64,000 nt of DNA from Mycolicibacter sp. MU0083 (GCF_963378075.1 NZ_OY726394.1:2046001-2110000); one strand, 5' to 3'. Positions 1 through 9,325 are shown, counted from the first letter of the stretch. The notes: generated by a model not told the origin, from the letters alone. Numbers and translations are program-made.

Positions 1-2581
1 CGCCGATCGAGCGGATGATCCCGGTCTTGATTCCGGCGCCGATCTCCTCCTGGAACCGGGAGACCAGCAACAGGTTGTAGTCCGATCCGACCGCCAGCAG
101 GATGATCACCCCGAACACCGGTGCGATCCAGTTCAATTGCAGCCCCAGGATGTGCTGCCACACCACGACGGTCAGCCCGAACGCGGCACTCAACGACAGC
201 AGGACCGTGCCGACGATCACCGCGGAGGCCACCAGGGCCCGGGTGATCAACAGCATCACGATGAAGATCAGCGTCACCGCGGCCACGCCGACGATCAACA
301 GGTCATAGCGGGAACCGGACTGGATGTCGTGGTAGACCGCCGCGGTGCCGGTGAGATAGAACTCGGCGCCGGTCAGCGGTGTTCCCTTCACCGCGTCGTG
401 TGCGGCGGCCAGCATCGGCTCGACGAACGAGATGCCCTTGGGCGTAGCCGGATCGGCGTCGTAGGTGACGATGAAACGTGCCGCCTTGCCGTCCGGGGAC
501 AAGAACAACGACAGCCCCTTCTGGAAATCCGGATTATCGAACGCCTCGGGAGGCAGATAGAAATAGTCGTCGGCCTTGGAGGCATCGAAGGCCTGACCCA
601 TCGCAGCGGCGGTATCGGTCATCCGCGCCATCTGGGTCACCAGCCCGGAGAAGCTGCTGTGCATCGACAGCAGCGTGGCCCGCATCGAGGTCGCCACGGC
701 GATCATCGGGTCGAACTCACCGACCATCTGCGGTAACACGGCGTCCAGGTCCGCCACGTCGGCCAGCAGCGGCCGCATCTTCTCACTGAACTCGTCCATC
801 CCGTCGTAGGCATCGAAGACCGAACGGATCGCATCACACGCCGGGATGTTCAGACAGTGCTGCTCCCAGTAGAAGTAGTTGCGGATCGGTCGCACGACGT
901 CGTCGAAATCGGCGATGTGGTCACGGATCTCGTCGACCGTCTGGCTGATGGCCGACATATCGCCGGTCATCTTGGCGGTGGTGCCGTTCATCCGGGCGAC
1001 CAGGTCGCGCAGTCGGACCATCGAGTCGATGGTGGCGCCCAGATCGTCGCTCATCGTGACCATGTCGGCGAGCCGGTCGGTCATGAATTGCAGATTCTGC
1101 TGGATGGGGACGGACTGCATGCTGATCTGGAACGGGATCGAGGTGTGGTCGATCGGGCTGCCCAGCGGCCGGGTGATGCTCTGCACGCGCTCGACCCCGC
1201 GGGTGCGGAACATGTTCTTGGCGACCCGGTCCAAGATGATCATGTCGGCCGGGTTGCGCAGGTCGTGATCGGCTTCGATCATCAACACGTCCGGGTTCAT
1301 CCGCGCTGCGCTGAAATGCCGTTCGGCGGCGTCGTAGCCGACGTTGGCGGGCAGGTCCGCCGGGATGTAATAGCGGTCGTTGAAGCTGATCTTCATGCTG
1401 GGCACCGCCAGCATGCCGACGAGCGTGACCAACAGGGCGGCCACGAAGACCGCGCCGGGCCAGCGGACGTTGGCGGTTCCGATCCGCCGCCAGCCGCGTC
1501 CCTCGGCCCGCCGGGGCTCCAGCAGGCCGCGTCGTGCGGCGATCGCGACGATCGCCGGGGCGACGGTGAGCGCGCCGGCGATCACCACCAGCAGGCCCAG
1601 CGCCGACGGGATGCCGAGGGCCTTGAAGTAGGACAGCCGGGCGAAATGCAGACACAGCGACGCCCCGGCGATGGTCAGCCCGGAACCCAAGATGACGTGC
1701 CAGGTTCCGCGGAACATCGAATACCAGGCGGTCTCGGGGTCCTCCCCGGCGTTGCGGGCCTCGTGGTAGCGCCCGATCAGGAAGATCGCATAGTCGGTCC
1801 CGGCTGCGATCGCCAGCGAGGACAGCATCGCGACGACGAACGTCGAAAAGCCCAGCAGACCGAGATGCCCCAGCAGCGCGACGACACCGCGTGCGGTGCC
1901 CATCTCGAAGCCCACCATGACCAGTGCGAGCGCCACCGTGGCTGCCGAGCGGTAGACGATCGCCAGCATGATGATGATGACCACGCCGGTCACGCCCATC
2001 ATCTTGAGCATGCTGTGATCGGCCGCCTCGGTCATATCGGTGGTCAGCGCCGCCTGACCGGTGACGTAGGCCTGCACGCCGGGCGGTGCGGGGACCGAGG
2101 CGACGATGGTGCGGACCGCGTCGACGGACTCGTTACCCAGGGTGCTGCCCTGATCGCCGGCGACGTTGATCTGGGCGTAGGCGGCACGTCCGTCGGTGCT
2201 CTGCACTCCGGCGGTCGTGATGGGGTCGCCCCAGAGGTCTGCGATGTGCTGGACGTGCCGATCGTCGGCGGACAGTGCGGCGATCACGCTGTCGTAGTAG
2301 CGGTGTGCTTCTGGGCCCAGTTCGGTCTCGCCTTCGAGGACGAGCATCACCATGGAGTCGGAGTCGAACTCGCCGAATGTGGCGCCGATGTGCTTGGCCG
2401 CGATCATCGACGGTGCGTCTTGCGGGGACATGGTCACCGCGTGCTCGCGGGCCACCGACTCGATGGGCGGGACCAGCACGTTGAGTCCGGCGGTCAACAG
2501 CAGCCAGAAGATCACCAGCGGCCAGGCCAGGCGGTGAATCGCCCTCATGTAGCCCGGGCGCAGGGTGCCGTGGCCGCTCAT
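1..2581 (-). CDS. mmpL: MmpL-family RND transporter (C-terminus cut by window edge)
   Basis: About 860 residues are visible of a protein that is usually near 950-1000, so the C-terminus lies beyond base 1. MmpL proteins are proton-driven inner-membrane exporters of lipids or siderophores. A first membrane helix sits near residues 17-37. A large periplasmic domain follows, then helices carrying the Asp-Tyr pair expected for proton relay (D263-Y264, in AGTDYAIF). A second periplasmic domain follows, and a second Asp-Tyr pair (about residue 834, GSDYNLLL) lies close to the cut. The ATG overlaps the TGA of mmpS (ATGA), so the pair is translationally coupled. The family call is secure; the cargo cannot be read from the sequence. 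Confidence 0.95.
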   Translation of the reverse strand, partial: MSGHGTLRPGYMRAIHRLAWPLVIFWLLLTAGLNVLVPPIESVAREHAVTMSPQDAPSMIAAKHIGATFGEFDSDSMVMLVLEGETELGPEAHRYYDSVIAALSADDRHVQHIADLWGDPITTAGVQSTDGRAAYAQINVAGDQGSTLGNESVDAVRTIVASVPAPPGVQAYVTGQAALTTDMTEAADHSMLKMMGVTGVVIIIMLAIVYRSAATVALALVMVGFEMGTARGVVALLGHLGLLGFSTFVVAMLSSLAIAAGTDYAIFLIGRYHEARNAGEDPETAWYSMFRGTWHVILGSGLTIAGASLCLHFARLSYFKALGIPSALGLLVVIAGALTVAPAIVAIAARRGLLEPRRAEGRGWRRIGTANVRWPGAVFVAALLVTLVGMLAVPSMKISFNDRYYIPADLPANVGYDAAERHFSAARMNPDVLMIEADHDLRNPADMIILDRVAKNMFRTRGVERVQSITRPLGSPIDHTSIPFQISMQSVPIQQNLQFMTDRLADMVTMSDDLGATIDSMVRLRDLVARMNGTTAKMTGDMSAISQTVDEIRDHIADFDDVVRPIRNYFYWEQHCLNIPACDAIRSVFDAYDGMDEFSEKMRPLLADVADLDAVLPQMVGEFDPMIAVATSMRATLLSMHSSFSGLVTQMARMTDTAAAMGQAFDASKADDYFYLPPEAFDNPDFQKGLSLFLSPDGKAARFIVTYDADPATPKGISFVEPMLAAAHDAVKGTPLTGAEFYLTGTAAVYHDIQSGSRYDLLIVGVAAVTLIFIVMLLITRALVASAVIVGTVLLSLSAAFGLTVVVWQHILGLQLNWIAPVFGVIILLAVGSDYNLLLVSRFQEEIGAGIKTGIIRSIG

Positions 2582-3009
2582 GCGCCCTTGACCAGACAGA
2601 AAACCTGGGCGTGGTGCCCGGTGGCGACTTGTTCATCCTTGACGACGCCGTTGACCGTGATGCGGCATCCGATCTGTTCGCCGTCGCTCTGGGCGACCAG
2701 GTTCCCGATCACCGACGGACTGGTGGTGGTCATGGTGTGTGTCCAGGGCAGGCCGACGAACGCGTCCTGCTCGGGCTGGGTCTCATCGTTGAGGAAACTC
2801 ACCGCGCCGCTGGCGCCGCCGGGTCCGAAAACCTCGTAGCGGAGCTGCTTTTCGTTGCTGGACTCGATGACCTGGGAGCCGCTGCCGGTCCAACGGAAGA
2901 TCTCGTCGGATCCGAATGCGCCGCGCAGGTTCACCACCGCCAGGGCTCCCGCGGCGGCCGCCGCGACGACCACGACGGGCAACCAGCTTCGCCGGACGAA
3001 TGTTCCCAC
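2578..3009 (-). CDS. mmpS: MmpS-family membrane accessory protein
   Basis: A 143-residue protein with one N-terminal membrane helix (about residues 9-28) and a small extracytoplasmic beta-rich domain, the usual MmpS plan. MmpS proteins work with the MmpL encoded next to them in lipid or siderophore export and in drug efflux. The GTG start has a strong AGGAGG site 7 bases upstream. Its stop overlaps the mmpL start. A TetR gene lies immediately upstream on the same strand, and a palindrome covers the likely promoter, so the pair is probably repressed by that TetR. Confidence 0.9.
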   Translation of the reverse strand: MGTFVRRSWLPVVVVAAAAAGALAVVNLRGAFGSDEIFRWTGSGSQVIESSNEKQLRYEVFGPGGASGAVSFLNDETQPEQDAFVGLPWTHTMTTTSPSVIGNLVAQSDGEQIGCRITVNGVVKDEQVATGHHAQVFCLVKGA

Positions 3010-3055
3010 GCCCTCACCTCCTGAACTCCGCGCTCCGGTCCAACCGTTGAATACT

Positions 3056-3071
3056 ATACCCCGTAGGGTAT
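3056..3071. promoter_or_regulatory. TetR operator candidate over the mmpS promoter
   Basis: The inverted repeat ATACCC-CGTA-GGGTAT has perfect 6-base arms and a 4-base spacer. On the minus strand its edge overlaps a TATAGT -10 element (3058-3053), about 45 bases before the mmpS start. A repressor bound here would block RNA polymerase. The adjacent TetR gene (3114-3725) is the natural candidate. Confidence 0.65.
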
Positions 3072-3113
3072 CAGGAGTATTCCCGGCGAACGCCGCGCGC
3101 TCTGGTCGGGGGA

Positions 3114-3725
3114 TCAGTCGGAGGAGTGCCGCGCCTGGGCGGCCACCGCATCGCCCAGCCAGCGGCGCAGGAATCCGCGCAGTTCGTCGGGGGAGCGGTC
3201 CGGGTCGTTGGGGGCGACGACGAACGACAGCATGATCCGCAGGGTGAACTCGACGAGTTCGCGCAGCGCGGCTTCGTTGTAGCCGTGCCGCGTCCAGTCG
3301 ACATCGAATCGCTCGATCATCCGCAACCCGAAAGCGCGGGCCTCCGCGGATGCCATTTCGCGGTTGTGTGTCGACGACGGTGACAGCATGGCGCCCAGAT
3401 GGGGGGAGCGGGCCACCGCGTCCAGGGTGTGGAGCACGCCCTCGGTGAGCGCCTCGGCGGGATCGTGGATGCCGCGTACGTGATCGGCCAGGCGGTCGAG
3501 GAATTCGTCGACGGAGGCGATCGCCACCGCTCGCATGAGCGCGTCGGCGGTGGGGAAGTAGCGGTACACGGTCTGCCGGATGACACCCAGTGATGCGGCG
3601 ACGTCGGCCAGCGAGACCGCCGCCCCGGTCTGGGTGACCAGTTCGACGGCCGCGGCGATGATCCGGCGGCCGGCTTCTTCGTCGGAGTGCGGCGGATTAC
3701 CGCCCCAGCCTCGTCGGCGTGCCAT
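3114..3725 (-). CDS. TetR-family regulator of mmpS-mmpL
   Basis: About 203 residues. The start chosen gives an Arg-rich MARRRGWGG N-terminus, common in mycobacterial TetR proteins; an upstream ATG at 3761 would add 12 residues. The DNA-binding domain occupies roughly residues 17-65, with the HTH around SLADVAASLGV and the recognition helix in RQTVYRYFPT. The remainder is the helical ligand-binding half. It lies directly upstream of mmpS-mmpL on the same strand and divergent from the hydrolase at 3807, so it may control both sides. The ligand is unknown. Confidence 0.88.
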   Translation of the reverse strand: MARRRGWGGNPPHSDEEAGRRIIAAAVELVTQTGAAVSLADVAASLGVIRQTVYRYFPTADALMRAVAIASVDEFLDRLADHVRGIHDPAEALTEGVLHTLDAVARSPHLGAMLSPSSTHNREMASAEARAFGLRMIERFDVDWTRHGYNEAALRELVEFTLRIMLSFVVAPNDPDRSPDELRGFLRRWLGDAVAAQARHSSD

Positions 3726-3736
3726 CAGTGGCCTGC

Positions 3737-3784
3737 TTGACAATCGTGCTGCATCGAACAATCATACGCGACAGCGTCCTGTTG
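3737..3784. promoter_or_regulatory. Divergent promoter region with TTGACA box and imperfect palindrome
   Basis: The 81-base gap between the divergent tetR and hydrolase genes holds a TTGACA hexamer at 3737-3742 and the imperfect inverted repeat CGACAG-CGTC-CTGTTG at 3769-3784. The second has the 6-4-6 geometry of a TetR site but one mismatch per arm. It differs from the mmpS palindrome, so common control is uncertain. Confidence 0.35.
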
Positions 3785-3806
3785 TATGTTTCGAGTCGAG
3801 GTGGCG

Positions 3807-4733
3807 ATGACTGACCTGATCGTGCGCAAATTGCGCTTCGCATTCGCCGAGCATCCGGTGCCCTTCCTGTGGAACGAAGCAAACCCGGCGTTCTCCTCGA
3901 TGGCCAACGCGGTCTCGCTGCTGGCGATCGGATTCGAAAAGATGATCGGCGGCATGATCACCGAGGCCATGCCACTGATCACCGACCCCGCGGTCGCCGA
4001 GGAGGCCGACGCCTTCGTCCGGCAGGAGGGCCAGCACTCGATGGCCCACCGCGGCCACGCCAAAGCGCTGATCAAGGCCTACCCGGCGCTCAAGGAGACC
4101 GTCGACGCGTGCAACGCCATGTTCGACAAGATGAGCGCCGAGAAATCGCTGGCGTATCGCCTGGCCTACACCGCCGACCTGGAGGCGACCTTCACGCCGG
4201 TCTTCAAACTCATGCTGGACCACGACGACACCCTGTTCGCTCCCGGCGATGACCGGGTGGCGTCATTGTTCCTGTGGCACTTCGTCGAAGAGGTCGAACA
4301 CCGCAGTTCCGCGCTGATCATCTACGACCACGTCATCGACGACCCCTGGTACCGGATGCGGATGGCGCCGTCGATCTTCAAGCACGTGATGAGCGTGATC
4401 AAGGTGGCGTGCGAGGGATTCAACCGCCACATTCCGTTGGAGGACCGCAAAGTCGACGCGCTGTCGCTGTTCGGCACCTATCGGGGCAAGCAGGCCTGGC
4501 GGCGCCGGGTTCCGTTCGGCTGGCCGGCCGACCAGGGACCGGTGGTGGATGCCTTCGAACATCTGCCAAAGCGGGAGATGGCCACCGCGGTTGCCGGTAT
4601 CATCCGCAGCCAACTGCCGAATCACAAACCGGCCCACGAGAAGATCCCGTCTCTGGCCAACGAGTGGTTCGCCCGTTATGACGACGGCTACGACGTGACC
4701 AAGTGGTACACCGCGGAAGAGAAGAGCGCCTGA
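3807..4733 (+). CDS. Metal-dependent hydrolase, PF10118-type
   Basis: 308 residues from an ATG preceded by GAGGTGG; an upstream in-frame ATG at 3786 has no ribosome site. The sequence fits the 'predicted metal-dependent hydrolase' family (PF10118), an all-helical protein with conserved His/Glu clusters resembling di-iron ferritin-like enzymes. Visible candidates are RQEGQHSMAHRGH near residue 72 and HFVEEVEHRSSA near residue 157. The substrate is unknown. Its stop overlaps the start of the next gene by one base (TGATG), so it is coupled to the membrane protein that follows. Confidence 0.75.
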   Translation: MTDLIVRKLRFAFAEHPVPFLWNEANPAFSSMANAVSLLAIGFEKMIGGMITEAMPLITDPAVAEEADAFVRQEGQHSMAHRGHAKALIKAYPALKETVDACNAMFDKMSAEKSLAYRLAYTADLEATFTPVFKLMLDHDDTLFAPGDDRVASLFLWHFVEEVEHRSSALIIYDHVIDDPWYRMRMAPSIFKHVMSVIKVACEGFNRHIPLEDRKVDALSLFGTYRGKQAWRRRVPFGWPADQGPVVDAFEHLPKREMATAVAGIIRSQLPNHKPAHEKIPSLANEWFARYDDGYDVTKWYTAEEKSA

Positions 4734-5881
4734 TGCCCGACTTGTGTACTCCCACTTTCGAAAGCCTCGCCGCATCGCTGGGCTTCTCCTGCGGCGAGGC
4801 CGGGGGACTGCTCGAGTTCCGCAACCCGCTGCAGCTGGAGAACTGGACGCTGCCGGTGCTGGAGATCACCGTCATCACCGGCGCCGTGCTGGCGCTGATC
4901 TATGCGATCGCGCGCTATCGGCGCGGTGACGCCACCAATCTGGCGCTGTGGTTCGGTGCGATCGCCTATCTGCTGATCATCGAACCGCCGCTGTATTTTC
5001 CGGGCGCGTTCGGGATCGAGGACCACGTCGACACGATGTTCGCGCACAACGTGTTCAGCGTCGAATTCCTGTGGGGCCGGCTGCCGCTCTACATCGTCGC
5101 GATCTATCCGATGATGGCGACGATCTCGTTCGAGATCGTCCGGATTCTCGGGGTGTTTCGTCGTTACGGCACGGTCGTCGGCGCGATCTGCGTCGGTTTC
5201 GTGCACCACGCCTTCTACGAGATCTTCGACCACCTCGGCCCGCAGCTGCGCTGGTGGGAATGGTCGGTGGACCACCCGTTGAACCAGCCGATGTTCACCT
5301 CGGTGCCGACGGGCAGCATCGTGGTGTTCGCCGCCCTGTGGCCGGCGTCGCTGGCCTTCTGCGTGCAGTTCTTCGTGGGTCGCCAGGTCGACGGCGGCAG
5401 GAGATTCGGCGGGCTGCAGGTGCTCTGGCGGACCGTCGTGATCGGGATCCTGGCGTCCCTCGGTACCGGAATCCTGCCGTTGCCGGCCACCGTCCTCGGT
5501 GCGCTCACCGACGGGAAGCTGATCGGGATCGCCTATGCCGCGGAACTTCTCATCATGACAGTGGTGGCCATACCGGTACTCGTGATGCAGTGGCGACGGA
5601 TGCGGCTGAACCTCATCATCGGGGGCCGTCACGACAATCCGCTGATGGTCCGCTATGCCGCGGTGTACCTGTCGGTGATGACGGTGCTGTGGCTGACCGC
5701 GCTGCCGGCCTATTTCGAGGCCACCGCCGGGCGGACCGCGAACGGCGACCCGGTGGGGAGCCTGTGGTACGTGGTGCTGTGCTTCACCATCGCCTACCTC
5801 TGCGTCGCCGCCGCGGCCACGGTTCCGCCGATCCTGGCGTCCGACACCGAGTCGGGCGACCCGGTGGCCGCCCGAGCCTGA
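4733..5881 (+). CDS. Polytopic membrane protein of unknown function
   Basis: 382 residues with roughly eight to nine hydrophobic segments spread over the whole length and no signal peptide. Charged and aromatic residues cluster in the loops, for example HHAFYEIFDHLGP near residue 160 and RWWEWSVDHP just after. I do not recognise a named family with certainty. The layout (many helices with conserved His, Trp and Asp near the membrane) recalls the AveC-like protein at 19123-20289, but I cannot show homology. Translational coupling to the upstream hydrolase suggests the two act together, perhaps on a lipid substrate. Confidence 0.7.
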   Translation: MPDLCTPTFESLAASLGFSCGEAGGLLEFRNPLQLENWTLPVLEITVITGAVLALIYAIARYRRGDATNLALWFGAIAYLLIIEPPLYFPGAFGIEDHVDTMFAHNVFSVEFLWGRLPLYIVAIYPMMATISFEIVRILGVFRRYGTVVGAICVGFVHHAFYEIFDHLGPQLRWWEWSVDHPLNQPMFTSVPTGSIVVFAALWPASLAFCVQFFVGRQVDGGRRFGGLQVLWRTVVIGILASLGTGILPLPATVLGALTDGKLIGIAYAAELLIMTVVAIPVLVMQWRRMRLNLIIGGRHDNPLMVRYAAVYLSVMTVLWLTALPAYFEATAGRTANGDPVGSLWYVVLCFTIAYLCVAAAATVPPILASDTESGDPVAARA

Positions 5882-5940
5882 CGGTCCGCCGACCGAAGCC
5901 CGCCGTCGACATCGGGCGGCGCGCTTGGCAGACTGTTGCC

Positions 5941-6441
5941 ATGGCGCAGATCACGTTACGTGGAAACCAGATCAATACCGCAGGCGAGTTGCCGGCCGTC
6001 GGCTCGACGGCACCGGCGTTCACCCTGACCGGAACCGACTTGAGCGTGGTGGACAGCGGTAGCTTCGCCGGTAAGCCGGTCCTGCTGAACATCTTCCCGT
6101 CGATCGACACCCCGGTCTGCGCTACCAGCGTGCGGACCTTCAACGAGCGCGCTGCCGCGGCCGGTGGAGCCGTGCTGTGTGTCTCCAACGACCTGCCGTT
6201 CGCGCAGAAGCGCTTCTGCGGTGCCGAAGGCATCGAGAACGTCACCAGTGCCTCGGGCTTCCGGGACAGCTTCGGCGCCGACTACGGGATCACCATGACC
6301 GACGGCCCGCTGGCGGGCCTGCTGGGCCGGGCGGTCGTGGTGATCGGTTCCGACGGCAACGTCGCCTACACCGAGCTGGTGCCCGAGATCGGCCAGGAGC
6401 CGAACTACGACGCCGCGCTGGCGGCACTCGCCGGGGCCTGA
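5941..6441 (+). CDS. tpx: Thiol peroxidase (atypical 2-Cys peroxiredoxin)
   Basis: 166 residues, full length for Tpx. It reduces peroxides in the cytoplasm using thioredoxin-like partners. The peroxidatic cysteine is C60 in DTPVCATSVRTF and the resolving cysteine is C93 in KRFCGAEG. A third cysteine, C80, sits as in the Mycobacterium tuberculosis enzyme. The gene stands alone, convergent with the enoyl-CoA hydratase gene and separated from it by about 20 bases. Confidence 0.96.
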   Translation: MAQITLRGNQINTAGELPAVGSTAPAFTLTGTDLSVVDSGSFAGKPVLLNIFPSIDTPVCATSVRTFNERAAAAGGAVLCVSNDLPFAQKRFCGAEGIENVTSASGFRDSFGADYGITMTDGPLAGLLGRAVVVIGSDGNVAYTELVPEIGQEPNYDAALAALAGA

Positions 6442-6463
6442 GCCCCGGCTCGCGTTCGGGAGG

Positions 6464-7237
6464 TCAGCGGCCCCGCCAATGCGGTGGCCGCTGATCCCGG
6501 CGTGCTTGCAGTCCTTCGGCGACGTCCTCGGTGGCCCCGGCCACTTTGCGCATCGTCTCGCCGAACCGGACGGCGTCGATCCAGCTCATGTCGGCGCTGC
6601 GCCAGGCCACCTCTTTGGTGGCACGCTGGGCCAGCGGCGCCGCCTTGGTGAGGGTCCGAGCCCAGTCCTGCGCCGTGCGCTGCAGCGATCCGGGTTCGAC
6701 CAGTTTCCACACCAGGCCGATCTCTTTGGCGCGTTGCGCGCTCATCGGCTCCCCGGTCAACAGCAGTTCCATGGCGTTGGCCCAGCCCACCCGCTGAGGC
6801 AACCGGATCGCGCCGACGATCGTGGGCACCCCCAGCGTCACCTCGGGGAAGCGGAAGACCGCGTCGGTGCTGGCGATCACGAAGTCGCAGAACAGTAATC
6901 CGGTCAAGCCGTAGCCGATGCAGGGGCCGTGCACGGCGGCGATCGTCGGCTTGAACAACTCCATGCCGCTCTCGAACGAGTTGATCGTGGGCTTCTCCCA
7001 GAACGTGCCGGGAAAGGTGCCGACCGCCCCGACCGGATCTTTCAGGTCGGCCCCGGCGCAGAACACGTCACCGGTCGCGGTCAACACCCCGACCCAGGCG
7101 TCGTCGTCACCGCGGAACCGGTCCCAGGCCGCGTTGAGGTCGGTGCGCATCGCCCCGTTGATGGCGTTGCGCGCCTCGGGGCGGTTCAAGGTGATGGTCG
7201 CGACGTGGTCGTGGCATTCGTAGGTGACCAGAGGCAT
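6464..7237 (-). CDS. Enoyl-CoA hydratase/isomerase family protein
   Basis: 257 residues of crotonase fold. The oxyanion-hole segment DVFCAGADLKD (about residues 57-67) and the VHGPCIGYGLTG loop (about 107-118) are present. The second catalytic glutamate is kept in RFPEVTLG, but the position normally holding the first (as in GCEL) reads LTGLL. It may therefore be an isomerase, hydrolase or other crotonase activity rather than a classical hydratase. It is a single gene with its start facing the NYN gene. Confidence 0.88.
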   Translation of the reverse strand: MPLVTYECHDHVATITLNRPEARNAINGAMRTDLNAAWDRFRGDDDAWVGVLTATGDVFCAGADLKDPVGAVGTFPGTFWEKPTINSFESGMELFKPTIAAVHGPCIGYGLTGLLFCDFVIASTDAVFRFPEVTLGVPTIVGAIRLPQRVGWANAMELLLTGEPMSAQRAKEIGLVWKLVEPGSLQRTAQDWARTLTKAAPLAQRATKEVAWRSADMSWIDAVRFGETMRKVAGATEDVAEGLQARRDQRPPHWRGR

Positions 7238-7260
7238 GGCGTCACCGTACCGTCGGAGTC

Positions 7261-7647
7261 GTGCGGTGGATCGTTGATGCGATGAACGTGATCGGGTCGC
7301 GCCCGGACGGCTGGTGGCGTGACCGGCACGCAGCCATGCAACGGCTGACCCGGCAGCTCGAGATCTGGGCGGGCACGCACCGCGATGACGTCACGGTGGT
7401 GTTCGAGCGGCCGCCGACACCACCGATCGAATCGGAGTGGGTGACGATCGCCGCGGCCCCGCGGGCGCACGCTGACTCCGCCGACGACGAGATCATCCGG
7501 CTGGTTCGGGCCGCCGAGCGGCCCGAGGACATCACCGTGGTGACCTCCGACCTGGCACTGGTCGACCGGGTCCGTGCGGCCGGTGCCGCCACCCATCCGG
7601 CCCGGGGCTTCCGGTCGCTGATCGAGGACGGCCGCGGGGCCGGCTGA
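7261..7647 (+). CDS. NYN-domain (PIN-like) putative ribonuclease
   Basis: 128 residues. The N-terminal RWIVDAMNVIGSRPDGWW is the hallmark of NYN/YacP-like PIN-fold nucleases, with the first acidic metal ligand at D6 and Asn at the NV position. Further acidic residues occur in HADSADDEII (about residue 75) and TSDLAL (about 97). Such proteins are Mg-dependent RNases. The gene runs convergently into the flavoprotein gene with only 4 bases between stops. Confidence 0.8.
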   Translation: MRWIVDAMNVIGSRPDGWWRDRHAAMQRLTRQLEIWAGTHRDDVTVVFERPPTPPIESEWVTIAAAPRAHADSADDEIIRLVRAAERPEDITVVTSDLALVDRVRAAGAATHPARGFRSLIEDGRGAG

Positions 7648-7651
7648 TCGA

Positions 7652-9250
7652 TCAGCCCGGCTGCCGAGCCGCCACCGCGGCCCCGGCACGTCGCCCGGCG
7701 AAGACGCAGTCGGCGATCGACAGGCCGCTGACATAGGAACGTGAGGCGATGCCGATCGCGGTACGGCCGGCACTGTAGAGCCCGGGGATGGCACGGCCGT
7801 CGGCGTTGACGACCGCCCCGGTGCCCTCGTCGACCCGCACTCCACCCAGGGTCAGCATCGGCGTGGGCAGCAATGCGTTGGGCCGCACCGAGATATCCAT
7901 CAACGTGAACGGGGCCTTGTCGATCCGACGGCAGAAATCCGCCGGTTTACCGACCGGGTCCGGTGCGCCGGCGTCGATCGCGTCGTTGTGGGCGGTCACC
8001 GTCGCCTGCAACCCCGCGGCGTCGATTCCGGCCGCGTCGGCCACCTCGGCCAGCGTGGCGCCGCGGACGGATCCGGTGAACATCAACGCGGCCCCCTGGG
8101 CGCGTTGAAACCACAGCGTCTGGGTGAGCAGCTGGCGGCGTGCCTCGGCCATCAGTGCGGCATCGGCCAGGATCCAGCCCTTGCTGCCATGGTCTTTCAC
8201 CATTGCCTGGCCGATCGCGGCACCGTAGCGCGATTCGTCGATCACCCGCCGGCCTTCGGCGTCGACGACGATCGCCGAGATGAACGCGCTGGGCGGTGTG
8301 ATGAATTTCCAGACCGAGACGTTGTCCATCCGGTCGGTCACCGCGCCGGCGCGCTGGGCCAGTGCGATGCCGCTGCCGTCATCACCGCTGGTTCCCAACG
8401 GCAGGCCGCCGTCGAACTCGGGGGCGTAGCGCTTGCGCCACTCGGTGTTGGCGATAAAACCTCCGGCGCACAGGATCACCCCGCGCCGGGCGATGATCTC
8501 CACCGGCCGCCCGTAGCGCCGCTGCAGCTTCTCCAGAAGGCGCTCCATCGCGGCACGCAACGGCGGGTAGTAGACGCCGGGCTTCGACGACAGCGCGGCC
8601 AGGCGGGCATAGCGGCGCTGGATCCGGCGCGGCGCCTGCCCCATGGTGGTGGCCCGCACCCCGATCACCCGGCCGTCGTGATCGCGCAGCAGTTCGGTGA
8701 CGGTGGTGTGCGGGCGAAAGTCCACCCCGAGACGAGCCGCCGAATCGGCAAGCGGCGCATAGATCTTCTTCCCGGAGGTGCCCCTGCCGTAGGCGCGGTG
8801 ACCGCGCTGCACCGGCGGGGTGTTCGCGCGGAACTCTCCGGCGTTCTCACTTCCCGAGTGGTACAGGTAGTAGCGGTTGTTGGGAAACGACGTCTTGTAC
8901 GGGCAGAGTCCGGCGTTGAACGGCACCCCGTGCGCCTGCAGCCAGTCGATCATCTCGGGACTGCCGTCGACGAAGCGTTGCAGCGTCTCGGGCGCGACGG
9001 CGTCACCGACTTCCAGTCGCAGGTAGTCGAGCATCTGCTCGGGGGTGTCGTGGACGCCGGCGTCGCGCTGGACCGAGGTGCCGCCGCCGGCGTAGATGAT
9101 GCCGCCGGAGATCGCGGTCGCACCGCCGCCGTTGGCGCGATCGACGGCGATCACCTCGGCGCCGAGTTCGCGGGCGGTGATGGCGGCCGACGTTCCGGCC
9201 GCCCCGTAGCCGACGACGACGACGTCGGTGGTCACGCTGGTGATGCTCAT
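7652..9250 (-). CDS. FAD-dependent dehydrogenase, KstD/fumarate-reductase type
   Basis: 532 residues. An N-terminal dinucleotide fold (GYGAAGTSAA, residues 14-23) is followed by GGATAISGG. The C-terminal FAD-closing segment SRSYVSGLSIADCVFAGR is typical of 3-ketosteroid dehydrogenases and related flavoproteins. Length and motifs match the KstD-like group that introduces double bonds into steroid rings, but fumarate-reductase-like enzymes share them. A KstR-like box lies about 75 bases upstream, which supports a sterol link. The exact substrate is unproven. Confidence 0.85.
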   Translation of the reverse strand: MSITSVTTDVVVVGYGAAGTSAAITARELGAEVIAVDRANGGGATAISGGIIYAGGGTSVQRDAGVHDTPEQMLDYLRLEVGDAVAPETLQRFVDGSPEMIDWLQAHGVPFNAGLCPYKTSFPNNRYYLYHSGSENAGEFRANTPPVQRGHRAYGRGTSGKKIYAPLADSAARLGVDFRPHTTVTELLRDHDGRVIGVRATTMGQAPRRIQRRYARLAALSSKPGVYYPPLRAAMERLLEKLQRRYGRPVEIIARRGVILCAGGFIANTEWRKRYAPEFDGGLPLGTSGDDGSGIALAQRAGAVTDRMDNVSVWKFITPPSAFISAIVVDAEGRRVIDESRYGAAIGQAMVKDHGSKGWILADAALMAEARRQLLTQTLWFQRAQGAALMFTGSVRGATLAEVADAAGIDAAGLQATVTAHNDAIDAGAPDPVGKPADFCRRIDKAPFTLMDISVRPNALLPTPMLTLGGVRVDEGTGAVVNADGRAIPGLYSAGRTAIGIASRSYVSGLSIADCVFAGRRAGAAVAARQPG

Positions 9251-9325
9251 CCGCTCAATCTAACAGTCGATAGCTTCGGCTAATTCATGGTGACCAGCGA
9301 TGATGATCCCCATCAGAGGGGAAAC

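Noticed and set aside
857..2839. A 660-residue open frame antisense to mmpL
   Set aside because: Composition is typical of a shadow frame in high-GC DNA; the opposite strand encodes a clear MmpL with conserved motifs.
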